Positions 8,189 to 14,308 of a stretch of 14,882 bases of DNA are shown here, piece after piece (position 1 is the first letter of the stretch; every line of letters starts with the position of its first letter). Origin of the DNA: Balneolaceae bacterium (GTDB lineage Bacteria > Bacteroidota > Rhodothermia > Balneolales > Balneolaceae); contig SLGA01000284.1 of NCBI GenBank assembly GCA_007123985.1, positions 1 to 14,882 of the forward strand, in the 5' to 3' direction. Position numbers and translations under genes: made by a program. A model generated the notes under the pieces. The model was not told the origin of the DNA, searched no databases, and worked only from the letters and a program-made list of their open reading frames with translations.

Positions 8189-9291
8189 AAAAAGTAAACA
8201 TAGTTACACTTCCCGGAGATGGAATAGGGCCCGAGGTTACAGCCGTGGCTGTTGATGTATTAACAGAAGCAGCCCGACAGGCCGGAGTTGAAATAACGGT
8301 AACCGAACACCTTTTTGGCGGATGTTGCTACGAAAAAAACGGAGTGCCGGTAACCGATGAAATTTTAGATAGTTGTAAACAGGCAAAAATTGTGCTTCTG
8401 GGCGCCGTCGGTGGCCCTCAATGGGATAACCTCAGCGCCGATAAGCGCCCGGAAGCCGGATTATTAAAGCTCAGAAAAGAGCTCGGTGTTTACGCCAACC
8501 TCAGACCTATCCAGGTATATCCTGCCCTCGCAGGAGCCTCCACACTTAAAGAAGAGGTAATTGAAGGCACCGATATTCTAATTGTTCGGGAATTAACCGG
8601 TGGCATCTATTTTGGTGAACCGAGATACACATCCGAAGAGAATGGCGATCCTTTTTCAGTGGATACCATGAAGTACAGCCGATCCGAAGTTCAGCGTGTA
8701 GCACGGGTTGCATTCGAAGCAGCTCAAAAACGTGACAAAAGGGTCTGTTCTGTTGACAAAGCCAATGTGCTTGAAAGTTCACGTATGTGGAGAAAATCGA
8801 TCCTTGAAATTGCAGATGAATATCCTGATGTGGAACTCTCTCATATGCTGGTTGATAACTGCGCAATGCAGATCATCCGCGACCCCAAGCAGTTTGATGT
8901 AATGGTAACCGGAAATCTGTTTGGAGATATTTTAAGTGATGCCGCCTCGATGCTAACCGGCTCCCTGGGTATGCTGCCTTCTGCCAGCCTTGGCGGAGAA
9001 AATGGCCTTTACGAACCTGTACACGGTTCAGCGCCGGATATTGCCGGGCAGGGAGTTGCTAATCCGCTTGCAGCTGTAGCTTCAGCCGCATTGCTCTGCA
9101 GATATTCTCTTCACCTGGAAAGTGCTGCACAAAACATCGAAGCCGCCATCCAGAAAGTTTTAGAAAGCGGTTTGCGTACGGCTGATCTTTATTCGGAAGA
9201 ACCTGGCACAACACTTGCCAACACACATCAGATTGCCGATATGCTTCTTAAAACAGTGAGCAATAAAGAGATGATAACGCATCAGGCATAG
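8185..9291 (+). CDS. leuB: 3-isopropylmalate dehydrogenase
   Basis: NAD-dependent oxidative decarboxylation of 3-isopropylmalate to 2-oxoisocaproate. In the citramalate pathway it would also act on 3-methylmalate to give 2-oxobutyrate. At 368 residues it is typical. The N-terminus has LPGDGIGPEV (9-18). Substrate arginines are Arg97, Arg107 and Arg135. RELTGGIYFGEPR carries Tyr142. SVDKANVLESSRMWR carries Lys192. Metal-binding aspartates are Asp224, Asp248 and Asp252. The NAD adenine loop is HGSAPDIAGQGVANP (280-294). These match the Thermus IPMDH catalytic set with small offsets. It is the last gene of the visible ilv-leu cluster. No terminator hairpin is apparent after the stop, so read-through towards the toxin-antitoxin genes is possible. 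Confidence 0.97.
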   Translation: MKKVNIVTLPGDGIGPEVTAVAVDVLTEAARQAGVEITVTEHLFGGCCYEKNGVPVTDEILDSCKQAKIVLLGAVGGPQWDNLSADKRPEAGLLKLRKELGVYANLRPIQVYPALAGASTLKEEVIEGTDILIVRELTGGIYFGEPRYTSEENGDPFSVDTMKYSRSEVQRVARVAFEAAQKRDKRVCSVDKANVLESSRMWRKSILEIADEYPDVELSHMLVDNCAMQIIRDPKQFDVMVTGNLFGDILSDAASMLTGSLGMLPSASLGGENGLYEPVHGSAPDIAGQGVANPLAAVASAALLCRYSLHLESAAQNIEAAIQKVLESGLRTADLYSEEPGTTLANTHQIADMLLKTVSNKEMITHQA

Positions 9292-9312
9292 TTAATTTAC
9301 TTTCCCTTATTT

Positions 9313-9340
9313 TTGTTATTTAGCACCCAAATTCTATAAG
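9313..9340 (+). promoter_or_regulatory. Candidate promoter of the toxin-antitoxin pair
   Basis: TTGTTA (9313-9318) and TATAAG (9335-9340) resemble -35 and -10 boxes with a 16-base spacer. They would start transcription near 9347, just upstream of the repeats at 9363-9384. An overlapping Bacteroidota-style -7 match (TATTTTTG, 9308-9315) exists but has no TTG at the right distance upstream. Assigned by eye only. Confidence 0.3.
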
Positions 9341-9362
9341 ACTGGGAAGATAAAAAATTGAA

Positions 9363-9384
9363 TTGTATTACAGTTTGTATTACA
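9363..9384 (+). repeat. Tandem 10-bp direct repeats, probable antitoxin operator
   Basis: TTGTATTACA occurs at 9363-9372 and again at 9375-9384, exactly 12 bp apart, ending seven bases before the antitoxin ATG. Ribbon-helix-helix repressors commonly bind tandem sites spaced about one helical turn apart. The position between a candidate promoter and the RHH gene fits an autoregulatory operator. Confidence 0.55.
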
Positions 9385-9391
9385 TTTCAAT

Positions 9392-9643
9392 ATGAAAACA
9401 GTAAGGCTTTCAAAAGAACTCGAACAGCAGCTAAAAACCTATGCCACTCGCGAGGGCATAAGTGAAAGCCAGATAATTCGGGAAGCTTTGGTAGAATATA
9501 TGGCACAGAAAACAGAACATATCACCCCCTACGAGGCAGGAAAACATCTTTTCGGCCAGGTTGGCTCAGAAAACACATCGGGGTCATCTACCTATAAATC
9601 AGAGATCAAAAAGAAGGTTCGTGAGAGAAAAACTTCTCATTGA
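9392..9643 (+). CDS. Ribbon-helix-helix antitoxin (CopG/VapB-like)
   Basis: An 83-residue protein whose first 40 residues form a typical ribbon-helix-helix DNA-binding unit. The strand MKTVRLS is followed by helix A (ELEQQLKTYATREG), the turn ISES, and helix B (QIIREALVEYMAQ). The hydrophilic C-terminal part (about 45-83, with a basic SEIKKKVRERK stretch) is expected to fold on binding and cover the active site of the toxin encoded next. In such modules the antitoxin dimer neutralises the toxin and, with it, represses the shared promoter; the tandem repeats just upstream would be the operator. Its last 23 bases overlap the toxin gene in another frame. The family is clear from the pattern, but the exact subfamily was not recognised, so no symbol is given. 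Confidence 0.82.
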   Translation: MKTVRLSKELEQQLKTYATREGISESQIIREALVEYMAQKTEHITPYEAGKHLFGQVGSENTSGSSTYKSEIKKKVRERKTSH

Positions 9644-10040
9644 TGCAGGTCCTCTGATCGCCCTGTTCGATAAAAACGACCAGTGCCATAAAGCTGCACT
9701 TCAGTGTGTGCAAAGGTTAACTGAAACTCCGGTTACCACCTGGCCGGTGATAACGGAGGTTAGTCATATGCTCGATTTTCATCCTAAAGCGCAGATCGGC
9801 TTTCTGGAATGGATGACAGTTGGCGGCCTTGAAATATACCCACTCGACAAACATGATCTTCCACGAATTATCGAATTGGTTGAGAATTACAACAATGTGC
9901 CAATGGATGTGGCCGATGCTTCATTACTCGTCACTTCAGAGCATTTGAAGACAACCCGGATTTTATCCATAGATTCTGATTTTCAGATATTCAGAAATCG
10001 CTTTCGGAACATGCTGGTGAATGAGTTTGAAATTCATTAG
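9621..10040 (+). CDS. vapC: PIN-domain ribonuclease toxin, VapC family
   Basis: Probable Mg-dependent RNase toxin of a type II module. From the GTG at 9621 it has 139 residues, the normal size of a single PIN domain. The acidic active-site set is complete: Asp8 in LLIDAGPLIALFD, Glu46 in VITEVSHML, Asp96 and Asp99 in PMDVADASLL, and Asp118/Asp120 in ILSIDSDF. The GTG is preferred because the domain begins at once (REKLLIDAG) and AAGAAGG lies three bases upstream, although that spacing is short. An ATG at 9561 would add 20 residues of antitoxin-overlapping sequence with no domain match. The reading frame overlaps the antitoxin by 23 bases, which suggests coupled translation. RNA targets cannot be predicted. 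All catalytic residues are present, so the toxin should be functional. Confidence 0.85.
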   Translation: MREKLLIDAGPLIALFDKNDQCHKAALQCVQRLTETPVTTWPVITEVSHMLDFHPKAQIGFLEWMTVGGLEIYPLDKHDLPRIIELVENYNNVPMDVADASLLVTSEHLKTTRILSIDSDFQIFRNRFRNMLVNEFEIH

Positions 10041-10124
10041 TAAAATATTGCCACTTAAACACAAATCCCTGTGCCTCTTTGTCAAATACAACTGGATTGG
10101 CCTAAAAGGAATAATCCCATCAAC

Positions 10125-11123
10125 TCAAGGCCTGAAATCCTGAGCTGATTCAGGTCGATTGTCGAGAATCGCTTCGACCTTATCCATCAGATCGTCTGTT
10201 AACAGATGCTGCTTTTCGAGTGCTTTCATATTTTGGCGAACCTGCTCTGGCTTGGATGCACCGGTAATCACTGTACTAACATTCGGATTCCTCAGGCACC
10301 ACAGCAGAGCGAGTTCAGGCATATTCAGACCCGTATCTTTGCATAAATCAGCGAGTTTTCCTGTTTTTTCGAGGTTTTTCTTCCCTTCGTCACTCTCAAG
10401 CAGACTTTTTCTCAGCCAGTCAAACTGTTCAAGAGACAGGCGACTGTCATCAGGTATTCCATCATTATATTTTCCGGTCAAAAGTCCGCTTGCCAACGGA
10501 CTCCAGATGGTTGTTCCAAGGCCAATATCCTTATAAAGATCACCATACTCTTTTTCTACCCTTTCCCGGTGAAACATATGATATTGCGGCTGCTCCATGA
10601 GCGGAGGGCGAAGGTGCTCGCGTCGGGCAATGTTATACGCTTCCCGAATCTGTTCGGCCGACCACTCACTGGTACCCCAGTAAAACGCTTTACCCGATTG
10701 AATGATCTGGTTCATTGCCCAAACAGTTTCTTCGATGGGTGTATGCACATCCGGCCGGTGGCAGAATATAAGATCCACATAATCGGTTTGCATTCGTTTC
10801 AGCGCGGCATCTGTACCTTCAATGATGTGTTTGTAGGAAAGTCCAGCATCATTCGGTCCGTCACCTCCCCAGAATATTTTTGTAGAAATCACCAGATCAC
10901 TTCGCTTCCAGCCAGCTTTTTTGATGATATTTCCCATCATGGTTTCAGAATCACCACCGGCATATACCTCTGCATTATCGAAAAAATTTACACCAGCGTC
11001 GTATGCCTCTTTCATGCATTCAAAGGCTATTTGTTCATCAACCTGATCCCCAAATGTTACCCAGGAACCAAACGAAAGAGCTGATACTTTTAAACCGGAT
11101 CGTCCCAAAAATCGATATTCCAT
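10125..11123 (-). CDS. Aldo/keto reductase, Kv-beta-like (AKR6 type)
   Basis: NADPH-dependent aldo/keto reductase with a TIM barrel. The 332-residue product from the ATG at 11121-11123 begins MEYRFLGRSGLKVSALSFGS, the canonical family start. A longer frame to 11192 only adds an unrelated AT-rich stretch. It resembles animal voltage-gated potassium channel beta subunits segment by segment: WVTFGDQ, FFDNAEVYAGGDSE, GNIIKKAGWKRSDLVISTKIFWGG, GLSYKHIIEG, YWGTSEWS, EQPQYHMFHRE, WSPLASGLLTGKY and CLRNPNVSTVITGAS. The tetrad is Asp49, Tyr54, Lys82 and His122; animal Kv-beta has Asn at the last position, so this protein keeps the ordinary reductase residue. The likely role is reduction of reactive carbonyls, with substrate unknown. 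It is convergent with vapC across 84 bases in which I see no clear terminator. Confidence 0.93.
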   Translation of the reverse strand: MEYRFLGRSGLKVSALSFGSWVTFGDQVDEQIAFECMKEAYDAGVNFFDNAEVYAGGDSETMMGNIIKKAGWKRSDLVISTKIFWGGDGPNDAGLSYKHIIEGTDAALKRMQTDYVDLIFCHRPDVHTPIEETVWAMNQIIQSGKAFYWGTSEWSAEQIREAYNIARREHLRPPLMEQPQYHMFHRERVEKEYGDLYKDIGLGTTIWSPLASGLLTGKYNDGIPDDSRLSLEQFDWLRKSLLESDEGKKNLEKTGKLADLCKDTGLNMPELALLWCLRNPNVSTVITGASKPEQVRQNMKALEKQHLLTDDLMDKVEAILDNRPESAQDFRP

Positions 11124-11435
11124 AAATTTACTTTCTTGTTGATTATTGTTTATATAACAGTTTGCTAAAATATCCCGTTCTAATAGAATCACGCACTAAT
11201 TCAGATTTACTTATGCTCTGATAATGGCTATCCGTTTTTTCGAATCACTGCTTTTATATTCTGTTTATTCTTGCAAAAAAGGGTTCAGAAAAATAACTCT
11301 GAAATAAACCGTTAAATACTATTTAGAAACTTACAAAAGAATGCATTGGCAAAGCGTAAAAACCCGAAAAGTATTTGAAATATTTCAGGGAAAACCTTAA
11401 TTCTTTTATCAAAAAGGGATGATATATTATTGGAT
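11124..11435. other. 312-bp AT-rich intergenic region
   Basis: Divergent region between the aldo/keto reductase (leftward) and the small rightward frame at 11436, so it should hold promoters for both. I cannot place them with confidence. It contains a 6-bp inverted repeat (TTCAGA 11284-11289, TCTGAA 11298-11303), a perfect 12-bp palindrome at 11376-11387, and only a 27-codon frame at 11224 that does not look coding. Confidence 0.5.
11376..11387. repeat. Perfect 12-bp palindrome TGAAATATTTCA
   Basis: The palindrome lies 48 bases upstream of the small frame starting at 11436. A dimeric regulator site is possible, but AT-rich palindromes of this size arise easily by chance. Confidence 0.25.
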
Positions 11436-11594
11436 ATGAGTAAATACAAAGAAACATACCGTACTCAGATTAAAAAGGATCGTGCCGATAGATTTCCATG
11501 GAGAAGTTGTGATTTAGTATCGCTTACCCCGGATGAGAGACGTGGTTTATCTGATCGGGAAGTCATTAAGAAACTGGAAGAAAAAAGTGGTTAA
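11436..11594 (+). CDS. Possible small protein, 52 residues, unknown
   Basis: ATG at 11436 to TAA at 11592-11594. The product starts MSKYKETYRTQIKKDRADRF and continues with PWRSCDLVSLTPDERRGLSD before a short basic and acidic helix (REVIKKLEEKSG). Composition is protein-like: charged and soluble, with one Trp and one Cys, no membrane segment and no signal peptide. The middle part (SLTPDERRGLSDREVIKKLEE) looks like a helical segment of a conserved small protein. I do not recognise the family. The leader lacks an SD at normal distance; AAAAAGGG ends 17 bases upstream. It lies 52 bases before the SUMF1 lipoprotein gene on the same strand and could share its transcript. A chance open frame cannot be excluded. 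Confidence 0.5.
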   Translation: MSKYKETYRTQIKKDRADRFPWRSCDLVSLTPDERRGLSDREVIKKLEEKSG

Positions 11595-11646
11595 AAAAGA
11601 GAGAAGCCAATAAATAGTTTAACCTGTCATAATCAACAGATTATTT

Positions 11647-12786
11647 ATGAAATGTAAACGTATAAATAACAGCTCGATGTACACAACAAAAAATATTATA
11701 CCCGCAGGTATTGCTTGTTTATTCCTGTTTTCGATGATAAGCTGCAGCTCTACAGAAACCACTGCAACACCCGATTCACCTCCTGCACCAACCGAAGCAG
11801 CAGCCACCACAGTGATTGAATACGATAGCGACTTTGCCCCATTTACAGATGAAATTCAGGGCACATCCGAAGCTATCGAACTTGTACCTGTTCCCGGCGG
11901 CAGCTTTATGATGGGTAACGAACAAGAGGTTATTGTGGACGATTTCTGGATGGGCAAGTACGAAATCACCTGGAACCAGTACAACCTGTTCGCAAACGAA
12001 TCTATAGAAAACATCCGCAGGCAGCTCTGGCAGGTTTTTTATGATGTGGACATCGAAGCCGATGCTGATGCTGTTTCTTCACCAACATTAACAGACGAAG
12101 TGCTCGAAGTGCTGCGCGAAGCAGAGATCCCTGCAGATGTTATTTCAACTCCTTCACCCGCGTATGGGGACCTCAGCCTTGGCATGGGTTCTGACGGATA
12201 TCCTGCCATTAACATGACCCATTATGCGGCATTTATGTTTACGAAATGGCTAACTGTTAAAACCGGAAATTTCTATCGACTGCCTACTGAAGCCGAATGG
12301 GAATACGCCTGCCGTGCCGGCGCAAATGAGTATTACACTCCGCCATCAAACCCTGATCGCTATGCTTGGCACAGAGGTAACAGCGATAGAAGTTATGCCC
12401 GTATTGGCACAAAAGAGCCCAACGCTTTCGGTATTTACGACATGCTTGGAAATGTAACCGAATATACGTTTGATCAGTTTTATGAAGATTATTTTGATCG
12501 TCTTGATGGTGAACCTGCTTTAAACCCAATGTTTCCTCCAACCCAGCTCTACCCAAGAGCAGCCCGTGGCGGTTCCTGGATGGATGGAGCGGAAACAGCA
12601 AGCTGTCTCAACCGAAGAGGCTCGAGCCCTGCATGGAAAATGAATGATCCTCAACTTCCAAAAAGCTTGTGGTGGCATACAAATGCTCCATTTGTGGGCT
12701 TTCGGGTTGTGATGCCAAAAGATCAGCCAGAAACTGTAGAAGAGATGGAAAAATACTGGATTGAAGCTATTCAGGACTATTTTTAA
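11647..12786 (+). CDS. SUMF1/FGE-fold lipoprotein, function unknown
   Basis: A 379-residue product with a signal peptide: basic start, then hydrophobic AGIACLFLFSMIS, then Cys33 (MISC, a slightly weak lipobox). It should be a lipoprotein with a Thr/Pro/Ala-rich tether (34-58). The FGE-sulfatase fold runs from about 78 (LVPVPGGSFMMGNE) to about 355 (FVGFRVVMP). It includes WMGKYEITWNQYNLF, FYRLPTEAEWEYACRAG (209-225), YDMLGNVTEYT (264-274) and RGGSW (307-311). An insertion of about 65 residues (118-185) ends in LGMGSDGYPAINMTHYA. The two catalytic cysteines of true formylglycine-generating enzymes, in the stretch after RGGS, correspond to Asp313 and Ala318, so sulfatase activation is unlikely. 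It may be a structural or carbohydrate-binding member, as with GldJ/GldK-type proteins. It precedes the Gfo/Idh gene by 43 bases, so a shared role is likely. An alternative start is the ATG at 11677. Confidence 0.85.
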   Translation: MKCKRINNSSMYTTKNIIPAGIACLFLFSMISCSSTETTATPDSPPAPTEAAATTVIEYDSDFAPFTDEIQGTSEAIELVPVPGGSFMMGNEQEVIVDDFWMGKYEITWNQYNLFANESIENIRRQLWQVFYDVDIEADADAVSSPTLTDEVLEVLREAEIPADVISTPSPAYGDLSLGMGSDGYPAINMTHYAAFMFTKWLTVKTGNFYRLPTEAEWEYACRAGANEYYTPPSNPDRYAWHRGNSDRSYARIGTKEPNAFGIYDMLGNVTEYTFDQFYEDYFDRLDGEPALNPMFPPTQLYPRAARGGSWMDGAETASCLNRRGSSPAWKMNDPQLPKSLWWHTNAPFVGFRVVMPKDQPETVEEMEKYWIEAIQDYF

Positions 12787-12829
12787 ACATAACCAACAAC
12801 AATTGCTCAGCAACTAAAAAACCAAACCC

Positions 12830-14170
12830 ATGAATAAAAAACCATTTACCGGAAAAAACGGATTAACCCGCAGAGATTTTATGAAAAAAACCACACTTGC
12901 AGCAGGAGGCGGACTCTTCTTGAGCAGTTTACCGGTGGGTGCATCAGCGTATGCAGGCGGTGGTGAAACGCTGAAGGTAGCCATTATTGGGTGCGGAGGC
13001 CGGGGAACCGGTGCTGCAAATCAGGCACTGAATGCTGATCCCGGTGTTAAAATTGTTGCCATGGCCGATCTGTTCCGCGACAGAATTGACTCGAGCTACA
13101 ATGCTCTTGCACAGCGCCATCTCGAAACCGGAAGGCTTGATGTACCGGAAGAGCACAAATTTGTTGGTTTTGATGCTTACAAGCATGCCACTGCACTGGC
13201 TGATGTGGTAATCCTCACAGCGCCTCCGGGATTCAGACCCGACCATTTTGAGGAGGCCGTAAAAGCGGGTGTTCATATGTTTATCGAAAAACCGGTTGCG
13301 ACCGATGCACCCGGAGTACGCCGGGTGTTACATGCAGCTCGCGAAGCACGCGAAAAGAAACTAAATATGGTGCTTGGCCTGCAAAGAAGATATCAGAACA
13401 ACTACCGCGAAACCTATAAGCGAATTCTCGATGGTGAGGTTGGTGATATTATCTCGGGGCAGGTTTACTGGAATGACGGTGGTGTTTGGGTTCGGGAGCG
13501 TGAACCGGACATGAGCGAAGTGGAATATCAGATCAGAAACTGGTTCTATTTTACCTGGCTGGCCGGTGATCATATTCTGGAGCAGAACATTCATAACATT
13601 GATGTGGCCAACTGGTTTATCGGTGAATATCCTGAAACCGCACAGGGAATGGGCGGCCGTGAAGTTCGTATTGACAAAAAATACGGGCAGATTTTTGACC
13701 ATCACTTTGTTGAGTACACCTACCCGAGCGGTGCCATTATTGCCGCGCAGTGCCGCCATCAGCAGAATACATTCTCACGTGTGGCTGAAGCATTTCAGGG
13801 AACACTCGGAAATGTAAATACCGATTCATCGCACAATGCGATTATTCGCGACAGAAATGGAATTATCCGGTATGATCATGACGGCACTGATAACCCCAAC
13901 CCTTACCAGCAGGAGCATGATGAACTCTTTGCTGCCATCCGTAAAGGCGAGGTGATCGATGATATCGATTACGGTGCAAAAACTACCCTCACAGCAGTGA
14001 TGGGACGCATGGCCACTTACTCAGGCCAGATGATTTCATGGGATGAAGCACTAAATTCTGATGCCCAGCTAATGCCCGACTATACAGGATGGGATATGGA
14101 ACCCCCGGTATTGCCCGATGAAAACGGCTACTATCCCGTTCCGGTTCCCGGCGTTTCAAGGCCGCATTAA
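12830..14170 (+). CDS. Tat-exported Gfo/Idh/MocA-family oxidoreductase
   Basis: NAD(P)-dependent sugar or cyclitol oxidoreductase of 446 residues. The twin-arginine leader is LTRRDFMKKTTLAAGGGLFL (Arg14-Arg15) with likely cleavage after the ASA at 38-40, so the folded, cofactor-loaded enzyme should act outside the cytoplasm. The Rossmann domain starts at 48 (LKVAIIGCGGRGTGAA, with GxGGRG at 54-59), and the family motif EKP is at 153-155. The catalytic-domain helix LAGDHILEQNIHNIDVANW supplies His248 and His255. The C-terminus ends in a Pro-rich tail (PVLPDENGYYPVPVPG). It is 43 bases after the SUMF1 lipoprotein gene with an A/C-rich leader, and is followed by a strong terminator. Exported relatives in glycan-degrading bacteria can oxidise glycosides at C3 using tightly held NAD. 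That role is a reasonable guess here, but the substrate is unknown. Confidence 0.92.
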   Translation: MNKKPFTGKNGLTRRDFMKKTTLAAGGGLFLSSLPVGASAYAGGGETLKVAIIGCGGRGTGAANQALNADPGVKIVAMADLFRDRIDSSYNALAQRHLETGRLDVPEEHKFVGFDAYKHATALADVVILTAPPGFRPDHFEEAVKAGVHMFIEKPVATDAPGVRRVLHAAREAREKKLNMVLGLQRRYQNNYRETYKRILDGEVGDIISGQVYWNDGGVWVREREPDMSEVEYQIRNWFYFTWLAGDHILEQNIHNIDVANWFIGEYPETAQGMGGREVRIDKKYGQIFDHHFVEYTYPSGAIIAAQCRHQQNTFSRVAEAFQGTLGNVNTDSSHNAIIRDRNGIIRYDHDGTDNPNPYQQEHDELFAAIRKGEVIDDIDYGAKTTLTAVMGRMATYSGQMISWDEALNSDAQLMPDYTGWDMEPPVLPDENGYYPVPVPGVSRPH

Positions 14171-14201
14171 TAATCAATTTTGGTTGTTGGCTTGTTTACA
14201 G

Positions 14202-14240
14202 AATCCGCAGCAGTATTTTACTGTTGCGGATTTTCTTTTT
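14202..14240 (+). terminator. Intrinsic terminator after the oxidoreductase gene
   Basis: A 14-bp stem pairs AATCCGCAGCAGTA (14202-14215) with TACTGTTGCGGATT (14219-14232), with one G-T wobble and a three-base TTT loop. A T-rich run (14231-14240) follows. It lies 31 bases after the stop of the Gfo/Idh/MocA gene and should end that transcript, so the next gene needs its own promoter or read-through. Confidence 0.9.
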
Positions 14241-14308
14241 CTACAACTTTTCAATCATCGGGTTTTTTATATCTTACTTTCTGATCCAAACCTTAAAAGC
14301 TCAGTATT

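Noticed and set aside
9308..9315. TATTTTTG as a Bacteroidota-type -7 promoter element
   Set aside because: The -7 match is good, but no TTG element lies at the expected distance upstream, and runs of T make the match likely by chance.
9561..9620. Extended toxin start at ATG 9561
   Set aside because: It would add 20 residues unlike PIN proteins, entirely within antitoxin coding sequence. The PIN domain begins directly after the GTG at 9621.
10041..10124. Bidirectional terminator between vapC and the aldo/keto reductase
   Set aside because: Only 4-5 bp inverted repeats with long loops are present and there is no clear U-tract on either strand.
11124..11192. Extended aldo/keto reductase start on the minus strand
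   Set aside because: The extra 23 residues (rich in Asn, Gln and Ile) are encoded by AT-rich promoter-like DNA. The canonical family start MEYRFLGRSGLKVS is at 11123.
11224..11307. 27-codon frame on the + strand in the intergenic region
   Set aside because: It is very short, lacks an SD, ends in poly-Lys-like AT-rich sequence and overlaps an inverted repeat.
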